Origin: Dactylorhiza incarnata
Taxonomy: Eukaryota; Streptophyta; Magnoliopsida; Asparagales; Orchidaceae
Direction: 5' to 3'
Assembly: GCA_033032865.1 (NCBI GenBank)
Contig: JAWHQI010000258.1
Span: 2,356,001 to 2,420,000, forward strand
DNA length: 64,000 bases
Position numbers and translations under genes: made by a program. The number at the start of each line of letters is the position of its first letter. Within the stretch, counting starts at the first letter, position 1. The notes beneath the pieces were generated by a model. That model searched no databases. It was not told the origin of the DNA and saw only the letters and a program-made list of their open reading frames with translations. Below are positions 53,602-64,000 of this stretch, one piece after another.

Positions 53602-54090
53602 CAGGGGCCTAAGATTGTTGGACATACCTTCACATATTAACTTCATAAAGAAGGCAGATTCACAGATAAACGTATTGAGAGATATGTTGTAGAGTGAAGA
53701 TTGCCCAAATTTTCATTGGTTCATATCAATTGATTGAGGCTTTGAGGTATGCAGATCTTCTCTTAAGACCTTTATTATAGCCACGTTCATGCTCCTGCTC
53801 CATAGAATTATGAGGGGCGATATATATATATATATATATATAAACAAGAAAAAGTATACCTGTTTAATATGTTCTATCAAGTGCACCTGTGCATGTAGCA
53901 TCTTATAGTAGTATAGTCTGCTCTAATCTCTTGCTATTTTCTGCTGCATCTTTCTTTTTTTTTAATTTTTTTACTATTTCTTTTTGAGTGGTGTGGTATA
54001 TTAATGCCGTCTGAATCCGTTTCTATTCTTCATGAATCTTGCTGACCTGTTTCAGTAGATTGCTTAGATACATTCCTTTATTTCTACTAA
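53602..54090. other. 3' flank of the O-fucosyltransferase gene; (TA)n tract
   Basis: AT-rich, no gene. A TA microsatellite lies at about 53819-53842. A polyadenylation site was not identified with confidence. Confidence 0.4.
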
Positions 54091-54310
54091 GGCTTCGTTT
54101 GGCGCTGTGGTGGCGGTCGTGGACGCGGTGGTCATGAACCGTGGTTCGTGAATGCCCGACCTCACCTAAAAAAATTCATGCACTTTATGATCAAAACTAG
54201 TTTATTTTCTTGGTAGCGGTCATAACCTTTGTCCTGCCAAACATACAATCTACGATAATGACATTTTTGACCAAACTCACAGGAGCAAATAAGCCGCGCC
54301 AAACGAAGCC
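54091..54310 (+). mobile_element. MITE copy 1, 220 bp
   Basis: Perfect 15-base terminal inverted repeats GGCTTCGTTTGGCGC / GCGCCAAACGAAGCC. The flanks are taa and caa. The interior (gcccgacctcacc, aaaactagttt, gccaaacatac) is shared with the copies at 54453, 55986 and 58187. Confidence 0.92.
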
Positions 54311-54452
54311 CAAGTTAAGACATTTCTAACATCATTGTTGCACCACATGTTAAATTATCACGCACGAGCGGAATAAATTTTAAGATGTTTTCGCATGCAT
54401 TTTTGAGTTATTTTGTGAGGCAAACCATCTCATGACTCATGCATGTTATTTA

Positions 54453-54604
54453 GGCTCTGTTTTGCGCGGTGTTTTTTCCCTGGTGAGTTTGGACATGACA
54501 ACTATTACCACTACCACCAAGAAAAGAAAGCTAGTTTTGAACATAAAAGTGGATGCAGATCCTTTGGCGAGGTCGGGCTTTCACTAACGACGGGTCATAA
54601 TCAC
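54453..54604 (-). mobile_element. MITE copy 2, truncated
   Basis: Starts GGCTCTGTTTTGCGC after TTA and matches the family in inverted orientation (ctggtgagtttgg, aagctagttttgaacataaa, gaggtcgggc, cataatcacc). The far terminal repeat is missing. Confidence 0.75.
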
Positions 54605-55985
54605 CTTACGCCTTCAGCTTTGACACTAGATTTGGCAATTAACAATGTTGTGAAACAACGTGCTCTTTCACCAATAATTATCGTATGTTTTTTTAAAAAA
54701 AATTTGTCGACTTCTTAAAGATTCAAGTAAAAACTATTTTTTTAAATAACAAATACTATTTGAGCTCCGTATAAAAATGTAATAACATTAGTCCATATAA
54801 ATAATTTTTTTTTAATATCAATATTTTCCCCGGCTTGCAAAATCTTTGTTACAAAATTGTATGATATAAATTTTGTAAATATAAACTTAATTAAGATAAA
54901 TTTATCTTTTTTTTTTGCAATTGTTATTCGCAGACTGGATTTGTATATTCAAAGATTTTTACTATTAGCAACTCTAAAGAATTCAATTTTGTTACACAGA
55001 TAATTTTGTTATTTGCAGTCCATCGTAAAAAAAAAAAAAAAAAAGAATCCAGCTATAAAGAAGAAACCACCATGTCCTTTATGGCCCGTTTATTTCGTGG
55101 GTTTTCGGAAGAGGGAATTGGAATTGATATCCCATGGGTTTTGGTCATTTGAAAAATAGGCGGTTCCAAAAACCCACCTCTTTAGGCCGTTTTTCACGAT
55201 TTTGGCATATGCTTCTTTGTTCTTCTTCCAACAACGAGAGGCTTCGTTTGACACTTGAGGAACTAGGGAAAGATCGTTGATCTATCTTCCAGCAACGCAT
55301 CGTAAAGAGGTTTCAAGAGAAAAAAATGAACTAGAAAATGGCAGCCTCATGAATTGGTTTAGTCTCGCCTGGAGCAACGAAGCCGTGGCTTCCAGTCTCA
55401 GAAGTCTCGATCTTGTTCTTCTCGAGAACAACTGCGCAGCAACGACCGCGCCTTTAAGAGGGATACATCGACAACAACGGGACTTCTCTGCCGACGATGG
55501 TTTGGAAGGTCTTTGGTGCGGATGATGTTTGTGTTCTGGTTCTTCCCTGCCGACGCCTTTCCTTGTTAATTTGATTTTGTTATTGCACTGATTTTATTAA
55601 CCTAATGGCTCATGTCAGTTTCCATTATTGTGCTCCTTTCTCTGTCTTAAGTTACTGTAAGGTGCATTATTTTTCTCGGTCATAACTAGAATTGCCATTA
55701 TTTTTTATTTTTTCATGATTATATGATTTAACAAACAAGAATAAGTAGCATGATTTCCTTTTTGTTATGATTTATTTATTTGAAGTTTATGGTCTTCCAT
55801 TTTGATAGTCAAACTAGAAAGAAAGTTGCTAGTCTATCTAGCTTGCTATTTTCTCAGCCCTCCAATGATTTTTTGCTTGCTGCTATTACTTGGTTTTGCA
55901 TCTTTGTGTGCTTGTTATTTAAGTGGCTTGGGGTAGAATTAATCTTTAGTGGAATGGAAGCTTGTTCAACAGTATTTCAGACTTG

Positions 55986-56205
55986 GGTTTCGTTTGGCGC
56001 AGCTTATTTGCTCCGGTGAGTTTGGTCAAAAACTCAATTATCATAGAATGTATGTTTGGCATGACAATGGTCATGACCGCTACCAAGAAAATAAACTTGT
56101 TTTGAGCATAAAATGCATGAAATTTTTTAGGTGAGGTCGGGCGTTCTCGAACGATGGTTCATGATCACCACGTTCACGACTGCCACCACCGCGCCAAACG
56201 AAGCC
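55986..56205 (-). mobile_element. MITE copy 3, 220 bp, perfect TTG target duplication
   Basis: Ends GGTTTCGTTTGGCGC / GCGCCAAACGAAGCC, flanked by TTG on both sides (55983-55985 and 56206-56208). Same length as copy 1 but inverted. The 3-bp target size fits the PIF/Harbinger (Tourist) type. Confidence 0.92.
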
Positions 56206-56327
56206 TTGTTTTTCAGTGGATATGGTTAGAAACATACAATAAGGCTAATTTGATTAATTTTCTCGTTAGATAACCTTCTTCATTTGTATGAAATTTTGTT
56301 TTTCTCATTAAGCATCAATTCCTATGT

Positions 56328-56495
56328 TTGAATTTCATACTGCAATTGAACAGAAAAATTGACAGATTCCTATGTTTGCAGGAAGATTTTCAAGCACATG
56401 AATTGAATCTGTCAATTCCTATGTTTACAGGAAGATTTTCAAGCACATGAATTGAATCTGTCAATTTTTCTGTTCAATTGCAGTATGAAATTCAA
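56328..56495. repeat. 42-bp perfect inverted repeat with 84-base spacer
   Basis: Arms at 56328-56369 and 56454-56495 are exact reverse complements. The spacer contains a near-perfect duplication of part of itself (ctatgtttgcaggaagattt and ctatgtttacaggaagattt). Transcription from either strand would give a long hairpin. Confidence 0.9.
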
Positions 56496-56994
56496 GCACA
56501 CGAATTGGCCGAGACGGCGATGAGATGCCCAATTTTAAAACCTACGTATCGAAAATTTTCGGTCAAAACCAATTCCTTTCTCCCAATTCTTGTGAAACGA
56601 ACGGGCCCTTAGGGTTTCTGATTTCAAATTTATATTTTTTAAATCTTTTCGATCAGAATCTAAGACGTATGACTTAATTTTCTTGATGTAACAAAGCGAG
56701 TATGTATTTGATAAGGACAAGAGATGTACTTTAATCTCTGGATTTACATGGCTTCTTATTTCTTCAATTTGGATGCGTGGACTGAAGTCGTCGTCCTGGG
56801 CTCAGAAGATCGTCGGAACAATGTTGTCATCGTCGGGCTCGGCCCAGGATGGAGTTGGCATGGGCTCAAAAGGTCGCCGGAGAAGTTCCTTAAAGACATT
56901 GAGTGCTTAAGTTTATGATCTGCCAATAACAAATTGTTTTTTTTTGTTACGCTAAAGCAGTGAGGAACGAGAATCGGGTTCTTTTCAGAGAAAG

Positions 56995-57153
56995 ATGGAA
57001 GCGATGCCTCTATATTTGAGGTTTCCGTCTCCAATTTCCGGCAAAGGAATCCACCCCGCGCATCTCATCGCCGTCGCTTCTGCCCTCCGTCTCGGCCAAT
57101 TCGTCCGTCTCCGCTGCGCAAACCATCTCCAGCTCTTTCTCCGCTCGTCCCAT
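56995..57153 (+). CDS. RBL10: Plastid rhomboid-like gene, exon 1
   Basis: The ATG at 56995 opens 53 codons ending CAT|GTAACC in phase 0. The peptide is rich in Ser, Arg, Leu and Ala with few acidic residues (HLIAVASALRLGQFVRLRCA), like a chloroplast transit peptide. Identity rests on the next exon; this one is assigned by position, phase and composition. The symbol is a best guess for the chloroplast rhomboid-like type 10 of Arabidopsis. An upstream ATG in frame was not seen. Confidence 0.6.
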
Positions 57154-57850
57154 GTAACCCTCCTGACCTGTAGTTTACTCCGCCATTATTTCTACAAAAA
57201 CAAAGAAACGATATAATACCAGGTGTTCGATTAATGCGGATCTTATGCAGCAGTAAGTGAAACCTATTTAATGGCGCCGGTTCATATTCACTTGTACTTC
57301 ACCATGGAATTATTTCAATTCATCGTGTTTCACTTTAGGTAGCTGACCACTGGATCGTGAGACTTTTGATCTGATTTGTCCAGAGTGAAACGCATGACTG
57401 TTATTGAGTAATTGAAGACTGCATCTACTATGATAATCGGAAGGGTTCAGCAAGAAGTCAACAACATGGCGTAAATCATGAGACCTAGATCTTAAATTCA
57501 ATACAAAATTAACCATGGAAGAGCTTTTTATGGTGTTGTTTTGACAAAAATCTTGAAAGAGTACATAAAATTGCAGCACCGCATAAGAAAGATAAGATAT
57601 AATCGGCTTAGTGGAAAGGAGCCACATAGGTAAAGATGGGAGAGTGGATCTATTCATAATCTTTTTATATAGAAGACCCCTCCATCACGGGCTTCTTATT
57701 AATAATGAGTATAGATTGGTCCCAAAGTGTTTAAAAAAAATATTTGAACAAAAATTCTAGCTTATTTTACTTCCAACTGCCATCTGTTTGATGAGATTGA
57801 TCCGCTCTATGTTCTAAACTGAATTGAGCTCATTTATTTTCTAGTTGCAG
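57154..57850. other. Intron 1 of the rhomboid-like gene
   Basis: 697 bases. A - strand open frame at 57657-57310 has no recognised family. A TATA-like ttttatatag on the - strand near 57660 and flanking phrases suggest a small LTR-like insertion, not proven. Confidence 0.4.
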
Positions 57851-58107
57851 GACTATTATCATTCAGTTGATCTGCACAAAATTCAGGAGAGTTGGTGTTG
57901 GGGGCCTTGTACATTCAAGCATTATTATCTTGTGAAAGCATTATACGACACATTTTCATCATCGTGTTCATCTGGCCTTTCATTGTTTAGTGGGAATGAA
58001 CCTGGTGATAGATATGTTGCTAAACACAAGTTTCAGCTTAAGCCTTCCACCAGTAGTCCTTTGAAGAAAAGATTATGGACCAATATTTTTCTTGCCCTCA
58101 ACATCTT
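57851..58107 (+). CDS. RBL10: Plastid rhomboid-like gene, exon 2
   Basis: Encodes DYYHSVDLHKIQESWCWGPC and onward to FQLKPSTSSPLKKRLWTNIF then LALNI. The ending K-R-x-W-T-N-x-x-x-A-L-N is the entry to the first membrane helix of plant chloroplast rhomboid-like proteases (intramembrane serine proteases or pseudoproteases of the plastid envelope). The acceptor is ctagttgcag and the donor CTT|GTAAGC; it ends in phase 2. The next expected exon, with the W-R-L...FLHA block, is not found up to 64000, so intron 2 is at least 5.9 kb or the gene is truncated. Confidence 0.7.
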
Positions 58108-58186
58108 GTAAGCAACTCTCCTAGCAGTTTTATTATTTGCATCATTTCCAAATTGTAGTTGTCAGTTTTAAGTTCCTATCATCTTT

Positions 58187-58409
58187 GGCTTCATTTGGCG
58201 CGGTGGTGGTGGTCGTGAATGCAGAGGTTATGAACCGTCGTTCGTAACCGCCCGACCTCACCTAAGGAACTTCATCCATTTTTATGTTCAAAACTAGTTT
58301 TCTTTTCTTTGTGGTGGTCCTAACCGTTGTCATGCCAAACATACATTCTATGACGGTGGCGATTTTGTCCAAACTCACCAGAGCAAAAATGCCGCGCCAA
58401 AAGGAGTCT
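58187..58409 (+). mobile_element. MITE copy 4, 223 bp
   Basis: Starts GGCTTCATTTGGCGC and ends GCGCCAAAAGGAGTC. The interior follows copy 1 closely. It sits 79 bases past the donor of rhomboid-like exon 2. The terminal repeats are diverged and no target duplication is clear. Confidence 0.85.
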
Positions 58410-60430
58410 GTCTTATGGTGCAATATGCAGGAGAGTTTTTTTGGAAAATAGCATTCAATGAGTGATAAAACTTGTTTGTGTGAGGATAATAACTCCTGCA
58501 TTCTTTCTAATTTGGGGAATACATGAGAGAGAAACGTTGTCTTTGAGATTGAATTTTCATTGGTATTGTGTTGGAATACTGTTGACCAAAAAGAAGATTG
58601 CTTCAAGAAGGAGAATACCAACTAGATCAATACACCCGGTTTTTTTTGTTAAGACACTCGTATGCGTGAATGCTTGACAATACATCCTTTTGGGAAAACA
58701 ATCTTGCTCCCATGGTCATTGGAAGAGAACATGCTAAGACTGCCTGAGACCATCATCCTAAGCCAGTGCCTCAAACTCAACCATGGTAATATTTGTCTTT
58801 AGCACGGAGGAGCATGCACAATTCTCTATTTAGACATTGATGTGTGAGAGTGTAAAGCTGCCTACAACGGAAACATAGGCATTGGCGCAGAGCTCCATAT
58901 ACTCCTATGGCAGTCTTGTGTTAGTGGTTCAACTTTGGTGCAAGCATGTCAGGAGGGGGCAGAGTAGTTGGGTTTTCAGAGGGAATATGGTGGAAGCTCG
59001 ACGAGTAATCTTTCGGGGTAGTTCAGTAGTTGGGAAGGGACGATGTCGGAAAAACGTAGGATTAGAATGACTGAAAGAGGGGTCAGTCGTCGTGGAAAGT
59101 TCAGCTTTCATTAAACAATTTTGTTGCATTGCATAGAGAGGATGGTGGGGAATATAAGTGTGAAGGCATGCCCATGTATGAGGTTGTAGGTCATGCATAA
59201 TATAACTCAAGTAATGTGCCATTGTACGACCATAGACATTGTTGGTCAACTCTATAAAGACATCAATGTAGTGTCAACCGATTCACTCTGGTGGGCAATG
59301 CACATGCTCGAAGGCATTTCCAGATTGTTGTGTATCATAGTAGAGGATGATTTCGTCCTTTAAAATGGGTAATGCCATGTGCGGAGTAGTTTGATAGATC
59401 CAGCACATGATATTAAGATGATCCTCCTTATAGATCCTGAAAAAAGGAATCTTGCGGTCTTATGTGTGGCTTGAAGTTTAAAAGATTACTCTGTTTTGGC
59501 AATCTAGTCTAGCGCGTCCTTCGCCAAGAGTGCAGGATTCCCAAGCTTGAGAGGTGGACATCGAACCCCGGGGAAGCTTCAAAATTGTTGTGTTGGGTGC
59601 GACAAAGGTCCCAAGCCTATATAAGTCGATGTGGATGTGTGGGACGACAAAGGAATAACAGTTGTGCTAACAGGTGCAGGAGTATGGTTGTTTTGAAGAA
59701 GATGAAGTATGCACACAAGGGATGTCTCATTGTTCTCCATGCGAGACGAGAGTGGACTAAGAGAACATTTGACTTTGTCTACGCATTCAGCCATCAAACG
59801 AGTCTTGGACATGAAAGCGGGAAGAGAAGAGAGTCTACATCTAGAGCTATCGGGCCCCTCATCGGATGGATCGGGAGATTGACACAAACAGAGAAGGCAT
59901 ACACGATGTAGAGCAAGCTTTTGGGAGTTTGGTTGAGTGAATTGATGGCCATATATGAACATAGACTGTGGTCTAACTAAAATTCATGGTATAAGAATGT
60001 TGATTGGCGAATCGGGTCCCATTAGAATGTGGGTGCGCTTGAGGTCGCAGCGAAAACAATGTAAGCAACATGTATGCATTCGTGTTAGTAAGGGAATATG
60101 ATGTGGGGGATTGGTGTCTGCTAGGATCGACGACGAGTGGTGCATAGTATTCATGGCAAAGGAAGCTCAAAAAATTCTATGTTGTTGGAGTTGAGTGGTG
60201 TTGGACTCGAGCCCTGGGGTGGGAGAAATCAGTGAAGATAACGCAGGGGCAAATGAACTTGGACTGAGCTGGGGAACACTAAGGCGATCATGCGATGTAG
60301 TCGATGGAAGAATCTAACGCGAACAAATGATCATGCAAGATGATTTGCGGTTGGGCGAGAGAATTTTTTTTGTTGGTTGACCTCGTGACCTAGAGCAGTA
60401 AAAGGAGGGTGGGGTGTGGGATGATAGGTT
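58410..60430. other. No gene recognised
   Basis: Open frames on both strands (for example 59579-59962 on the - strand) lack family motifs. The sequence may be retrotransposon interior decayed past recognition. Rhomboid transmembrane exons were looked for and not seen. Confidence 0.4.
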
Positions 60431-60437
60431 GTGCTAA

Positions 60438-61060
60438 GTTGTTATAATAAGGAGATTGTTTTTTTCCGGGCTCAGGAGAGGGGGCGGCGTATTACCGCGG
60501 GCAGGAAACCCCTGGGTTTCATGCACATGTATCTTTATGTTATTGCAAAATACTTTTTCTATTTTGCGTTCTTGCATTTTGACTCACATATAATGTAACT
60601 CGAGTGATGAGCGTTTTTGTAATATGTAGAATCTTCACTCTCACTATTTAAGTGAGTGAGGAGGGCAGTGAATGGTATGTAAGAATTAGTATTCCCTTTC
60701 TTTTCCTCCCTCTCTCTCCCTCTCTCTCCTTCTCTCTCCTTCTCTCTCTCTCCTCTAATTGATACCCACCTCTAGGGCATCGAGAGGTAGAGCTCGGCTC
60801 CCTCTTTCATTTCATGGGTTGAGCTCGGTTCCTATCAGAAATTTCCCTTCCTCGCTTCCTTTATCATTGGTAACCTCCAAGAAGAGTAGATAAGATCTTC
60901 TCTGTGACTTCTCTTTCCCGAGTTTGCGCGCACGTTTGCAATCGGTGAGCCATAACAACTTGCTATTGGAGTCACTTCCACCCGCTATCACCGACACCCA
61001 CCTTCGTCCACTGACCACTATCAATGAGCTCCTCTAAAGCATCTGACGCCTCTAACAATG
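60438..61060 (+). mobile_element. Decayed LTR, leader and Gag start (candidate, + strand)
   Basis: A CT-rich leader (60705-60757) follows a TATA-like ctatttaag near 60643. A degenerate primer-site phrase aacttgctattggagtc lies near 60957, and an ATG at 61024 opens a Gag-start-like Ser-rich peptide (MSSSKASDASNNVHLPREHD). No second LTR was found. The - strand gypsy element begins about 340 bases to the right. Confidence 0.35.
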
Positions 61061-61398
61061 TCCATCTTCCACGAGAGCATGACCCGTACACTTGCAGCCT
61101 TCCTCACACAGCCTGCGAAGAAGTTAAGATTGACAGATGACTTCAACCATGCACAGCTCAACCTTCGTTGTATGTCTCCCGCGCAAGCATGTCCTGCAGG
61201 CCCGTAGCCCTCCTAGCCTGTGAGCCCGCGTCCCAGCCGATTGACACGAGATCCGCCCGCATATGGGGTTCCATCACCCCACACACATGCGACGGCACCG
61301 ACAGGCCGCATCCTCATCCTCCAGCAACCTGGGCTCCACCTCCAGTAGCCCGATATCCACAACCCCTGCTTCTTCAGCTTCCACCTATGAGCCTACCT

Positions 61399-61735
61399 GA
61401 TACCGCTTAGGGGTATCGACGTCGAGGAGATAGACGGTAGCGGGGGCGATAGGTTCCGCGAAGGGCACCGCCGGGCGGTGGCGTTAGAGAAACCGAGCGA
61501 GAGAGAGAGAGAATGAGAGAGGTAGACGGGGAAGAGAGAGTTAGAGAGAGAGAGGGATAGGGAGAGAAAAGGTGAGCATCCCCAACTTGCATAAGTGATC
61601 CAAAGATGCCAACAAAACCTAAGGTGATCCCTTATATAGAGGGGATCCACCACACATCAAGAGTCCACCATTAAAAGACAAATACAAGGATAATAAAATA
61701 AAACTGAAAGCCATAAGATAACTGGGGATCGGTCG
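61399..61735 (-). repeat. 3' LTR of the right-edge chromovirus (inner end approximate)
   Basis: Non-coding stretch between the integrase stop and TGATACCGC. A TATA core CTATATAAG lies on the - strand at 61631-61639. A GA-rich tract is at 61495-61570. The - strand AAGGGGGCC after the integrase stop may be the polypurine tract. Confidence 0.55.
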
Positions 61736-61741
61736 GCCCCC

Positions 61742-62446
61742 TTAGACAGCATCCGTAGAACAGACCGGTTCGGTGTCGTCGCCCGCTCTCGCGCGCGTCC
61801 TCCTCGAGTACACCTGCCAGTCCGGCTCGTCTGCCTGGATGTCGGTAACAATACCTCCGTCTAGAAAATTGGCCTTGTCCTCAAGGCAGTAGTCGGGGAA
61901 CTGTCGGCGAAAATCATCACGAAGGAGCCACGTCGCGGCGGTAAGAGGACGGTTTTGCCAGGCCACTTGTATCTCCTCCGGTTGGGCATCTCTGGCTGTG
62001 TGGTGGCGCCGATCAACAATGGCCTCGGGATAGAGGGGGTCGGAGTCGGAAGAGTTCAGGTCGGCCGGGATGTGGTCGGTGACGGGGTGATCGTCGTTGA
62101 CGCGCCGTAGTTGAGACACATGAAACACTGGGTGGATGCGAGAGGTGTCCGGAAGGCGGAGGCGGTAGGCGACGGCTCCGATGCGGCTAATAATCTCGAA
62201 CGGTCCATAGAAGCGCGGAGCTAGCTTGAGGCAAGGGCAGCGGGCGACCGTAAGTTGTCGGTGGGGATGGAGCTTGATGAACACCCGCTCCCCAACTTGA
62301 AATGTAAGGTCCCGACGTTTCCGATTGGCAAAGGAGACCATCTTGGCTTGTGCCCGCCGAAGATGATGCTTCAAACTATCCAAGATGACATCCCTATCAT
62401 GTAGATGGTCCGCCAAGCTAGCAACGGGGCATTCCCCGGGCAGATG
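61742..62446 (-). pseudogene. Chromovirus integrase C-terminus with chromodomain
   Basis: Continues in the same frame after the TGA. It contains ADHLHDRDVILDSLKHHLRR, FQVGERVFIKLHPHRQ, CLKLAPRFYGPFEIISRIGA and HPVFHVSQLRRV of the integrase tail. The chromodomain follows (YPEAIVDRRHHTARDAQPEE, IQVAWQNRPLTAATWLLRDD, FRRQFPDYCLEDKANF), the part thought to guide insertion into particular chromatin. It ends at 61742 beside the 3' LTR. Confidence 0.93.
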
Positions 62447-62863
62447 TCAGAGCACGGTCGGCGGCGGCCGGCCATAGACCGTCTCGAATGGGGAAGTATG
62501 TGCGGCGTGGTATGCGGTGTTGTAGGAGTACTCTGCCCAGCATAACCATTTGGCCAACGAGCCGGGTCGCTCACCGATAAAGCAGCGCAGATATGTCTCC
62601 AAGCACCGGTTGAGCACCTTGGACCGGCCGTCCGACTGGGGGTGATATGCCGTGCTCATCCGGAGGTGGGTGCCCTGAAGTCGGAACAAAAAGGTCCAGA
62701 AGCTGCTGAGGAAGAGTGGGTCGCGATCGCTCACAATCGAGCGGGGAAAACAATGAAGACGTACGATCTCCGTAATGAAACTGTCGGCCACGGACGCCGC
62801 GTTGTAGGGGTGACGCAGAGGGACAAAGTGGGCGTACTTCGTCAGGCGGTCCACGACCACCAA
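62447..62863 (-). pseudogene. Chromovirus integrase core
   Basis: VVVDRLTKYAHFVPLRHP and IVSDRDPLFLSSFW keep the first two catalytic aspartates. The third position, normally DGQTE, reads DGRSK, so the catalytic glutamate is lysine. NRCLETYLRCFIGERPGSLA and WAEYSYNTAYHAAHTSPFE follow. The frame ends at a TGA at 62447 where relatives have an arginine (CGA to TGA is a typical methyl-CpG decay). Confidence 0.93.
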
Positions 62864-64000
62864 TATGCAATCAAACCCGTTGGAACGGGGTAGCCGGGTG
62901 ATGAATCCATTGCGATATCCTCCCAGACACGCTCAAGAATCGGCAGGGGCTGTAAGAGACCGCTGGGAAACATGGTCTCGTACTTGGCCTTCTGGCAGGG
63001 CAGGCAGGCCGCCACGTAGGCCTTCACCTGGCGAAGCATGTGAGGCCAATAGAGCGATGCGGCTAAACGCCGATATGTCTGAAAGGCTCCAACGTGGCCG
63101 CCCGACGGCGTGGAGTGGAACTCAGCTAACAAACAAGGAATCCTCGAAGAAGATGCTGAGAGAACGAGTCGATCCCGGTGGAAGAGGCGGCCCCCAATAA
63201 GCGAAAAGGGCTGCCGGGACGTGGGGTCGGCCAGCAGTGCCGCCCGAATATCCTGTAGCTGAGGGTCCCGGTCCACCTCCTGCTGAATGGCCGCGGCGTC
63301 GTCCCACACCGGCCGGGAGATGGCGGTCAGCTCTGGGGCGTGCGGGTGCCGGGAGAGCGCATCGGCCGCCCGATTGGTCTTGCCCGGTCGAAACTCCACC
63401 GTGAAGTCATACCCGAGCAACTTGGCCACCCAAACCTGTTGTGTCGGCGTGACGATCTTTTGTTGGAGAAGGTATCGCAGGCTGTGGTGATCGGTGCGGA
63501 TCACGAAGGGCCGACCCAGGAGATACGACCGCCAATGTTGGACCTCCAATACCAGCGCCATGAGCTCGTTCTCATACGCCGAGCAGCTGCGCACCGCTGT
63601 GGAGAATGCCCGGCTATAGTATGTGATTGGCCGGCCTGCCTGCATCAAAACGGCGCCGACGCCTGTGCCGGAGGCGTCGCACTCCACGACGAACGGCTGG
63701 TGGAAATCTGGCATGGCCAAAACCGGGCTGTGAACCAAGGCCGACTGTAACGCCGCGAAGGCCTCCATGGCCGGCGGCGGCCACGTGAACGGTCCCTCCT
63801 CCGAGGTCTTCAGCAGCTGGGTGAGGGGGCGGGCCAACCCGCCGTAATCTTTGATGAAACGCCGGTAGTAACCGGTCATGCCGAGGAACGCACGAACGTC
63901 GCGCAGGGAGGTCGGAGTCGGCCATCGAAGCACCGCCTGGATCTTATCCTCGTCCATGGCCTCGCCTTGGGCCGAGATGGTATGACCCAAGTAGCTGACC
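62842..64000 (-). pseudogene. Chromovirus RT end, RNase H and integrase start (partial)
   Basis: Open from the window edge. It reads RT thumb (LRDVRAFLGMTGYYRRFIKD), RNase H (VVECDASGTGVGAVLMQAGR, YENELMALVLEVQHWRSYLL, VIRTDHHSLRYLL, AADALSRHPH) and the integrase zinc region (EFHSTPSGGHVGAFQTYRRL, CLPCQKAK). A one-base deletion near 62910, inside the AMD-F-ITRLPRSNGFD block, throws the frame off and it stops at 62842. Apart from this the domain residues look intact. Confidence 0.93.

Larger units (their letters stand above)
55083..56607. mobile_element. Non-autonomous TIR element, ~1.5 kb (candidate)
   Basis: The left end ggcccgtttatttc pairs with the right end gaaacgaacgggcc in inverted orientation (12 of 14), and the next bases are also similar (gggaattgg/ccaattcc). 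A clear target duplication was not read. It carries no transposase, contains MITE copy 3, and ends in a region with a long perfect inverted repeat. Confidence 0.5.
61399..64000 (-). mobile_element. Ty3/gypsy chromovirus, 3' half, continues beyond the window
   Basis: Reading the - strand from the right edge: RT thumb, RNase H, integrase with chromodomain, then the 3' LTR (left end at about 61399, TGATACCGC on the + strand). The coding sequence is GC-rich (over 55% by eye) and much better preserved than the element at 114-5189. It has one frameshift, one stop and a mutated catalytic residue. The 5' half and other LTR lie outside, so length and target duplication are unknown. Confidence 0.93.

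Noticed and set aside
56328..56495. Long inverted repeat considered as a named miRNA gene
   Set aside because: The hairpin is clear but no known miRNA sequence was recognised, so it is reported only as an inverted repeat.

Overview
The window is nuclear DNA from a flowering plant. Two intron-containing plant genes lie on the + strand: an O-fucosyltransferase-family gene and the start of a plastid rhomboid-like gene. They sit in a dense, nested population of plant transposable elements: Ty3/gypsy chromoviruses, Ty1/copia, LINE, hAT and Tourist-like MITEs. Host sequence is AT-rich and several element LTRs are G-rich. The species cannot be named; very large TE-filled introns are the most distinctive host trait.

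Layout. 114-5189: decayed Ty3/gypsy element (- strand) with both LTRs. 5190-7946: no gene seen. 7947-10051: 2.1 kb solo LTR with a perfect 5-bp target duplication. 10052-17406: no confident gene; holds a MITE (11588-11808), a ~30-bp minisatellite (12313-12655), a possible GC-rich 5' exon zone (13350-14420), a possible - strand exon (14852-15375) and a ~157-bp-period tandem repeat (15560-16430). 17407-53601: seven exons of the O-fucosyltransferase gene. Intron 2 (6.2 kb) holds a hAT element. Intron 5 (19.8 kb) holds a near-complete Ty1/copia element (25392-30663), a LINE broken by an older copia plus gypsy debris (31258-37545), and a gag-only LTR element (38518-42559). Intron 6 (8.2 kb) holds a 5.9 kb LTR element (44920-50790) with 1.7 kb LTRs. 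53602-56994: intergenic, with three copies of a 220-bp MITE family, a 1.5 kb TIR-flanked element and a 42-bp perfect inverted repeat. 56995-58107: first two exons of a plastid rhomboid-like gene; the rest is not found before the window ends. 58410-61398: a decayed LTR and leader, otherwise no gene seen. 61399-64000: 3' half of a Ty3/gypsy chromovirus (- strand) running off the window.

The main biological result is that seven exons with matching phases, spread over 36 kb, join into the C-terminal ~461 residues of one O-fucosyltransferase-like protein. A one-base insertion in exon 6 breaks the frame, so the gene is either a young pseudogene or the base is an assembly error. The insertions are datable relative to each other by nesting, and four LTR elements have perfect 5-bp target duplications read directly from the sequence. 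No CRISPR array, rRNA or tRNA gene was seen, and no new multi-gene system was recognised.
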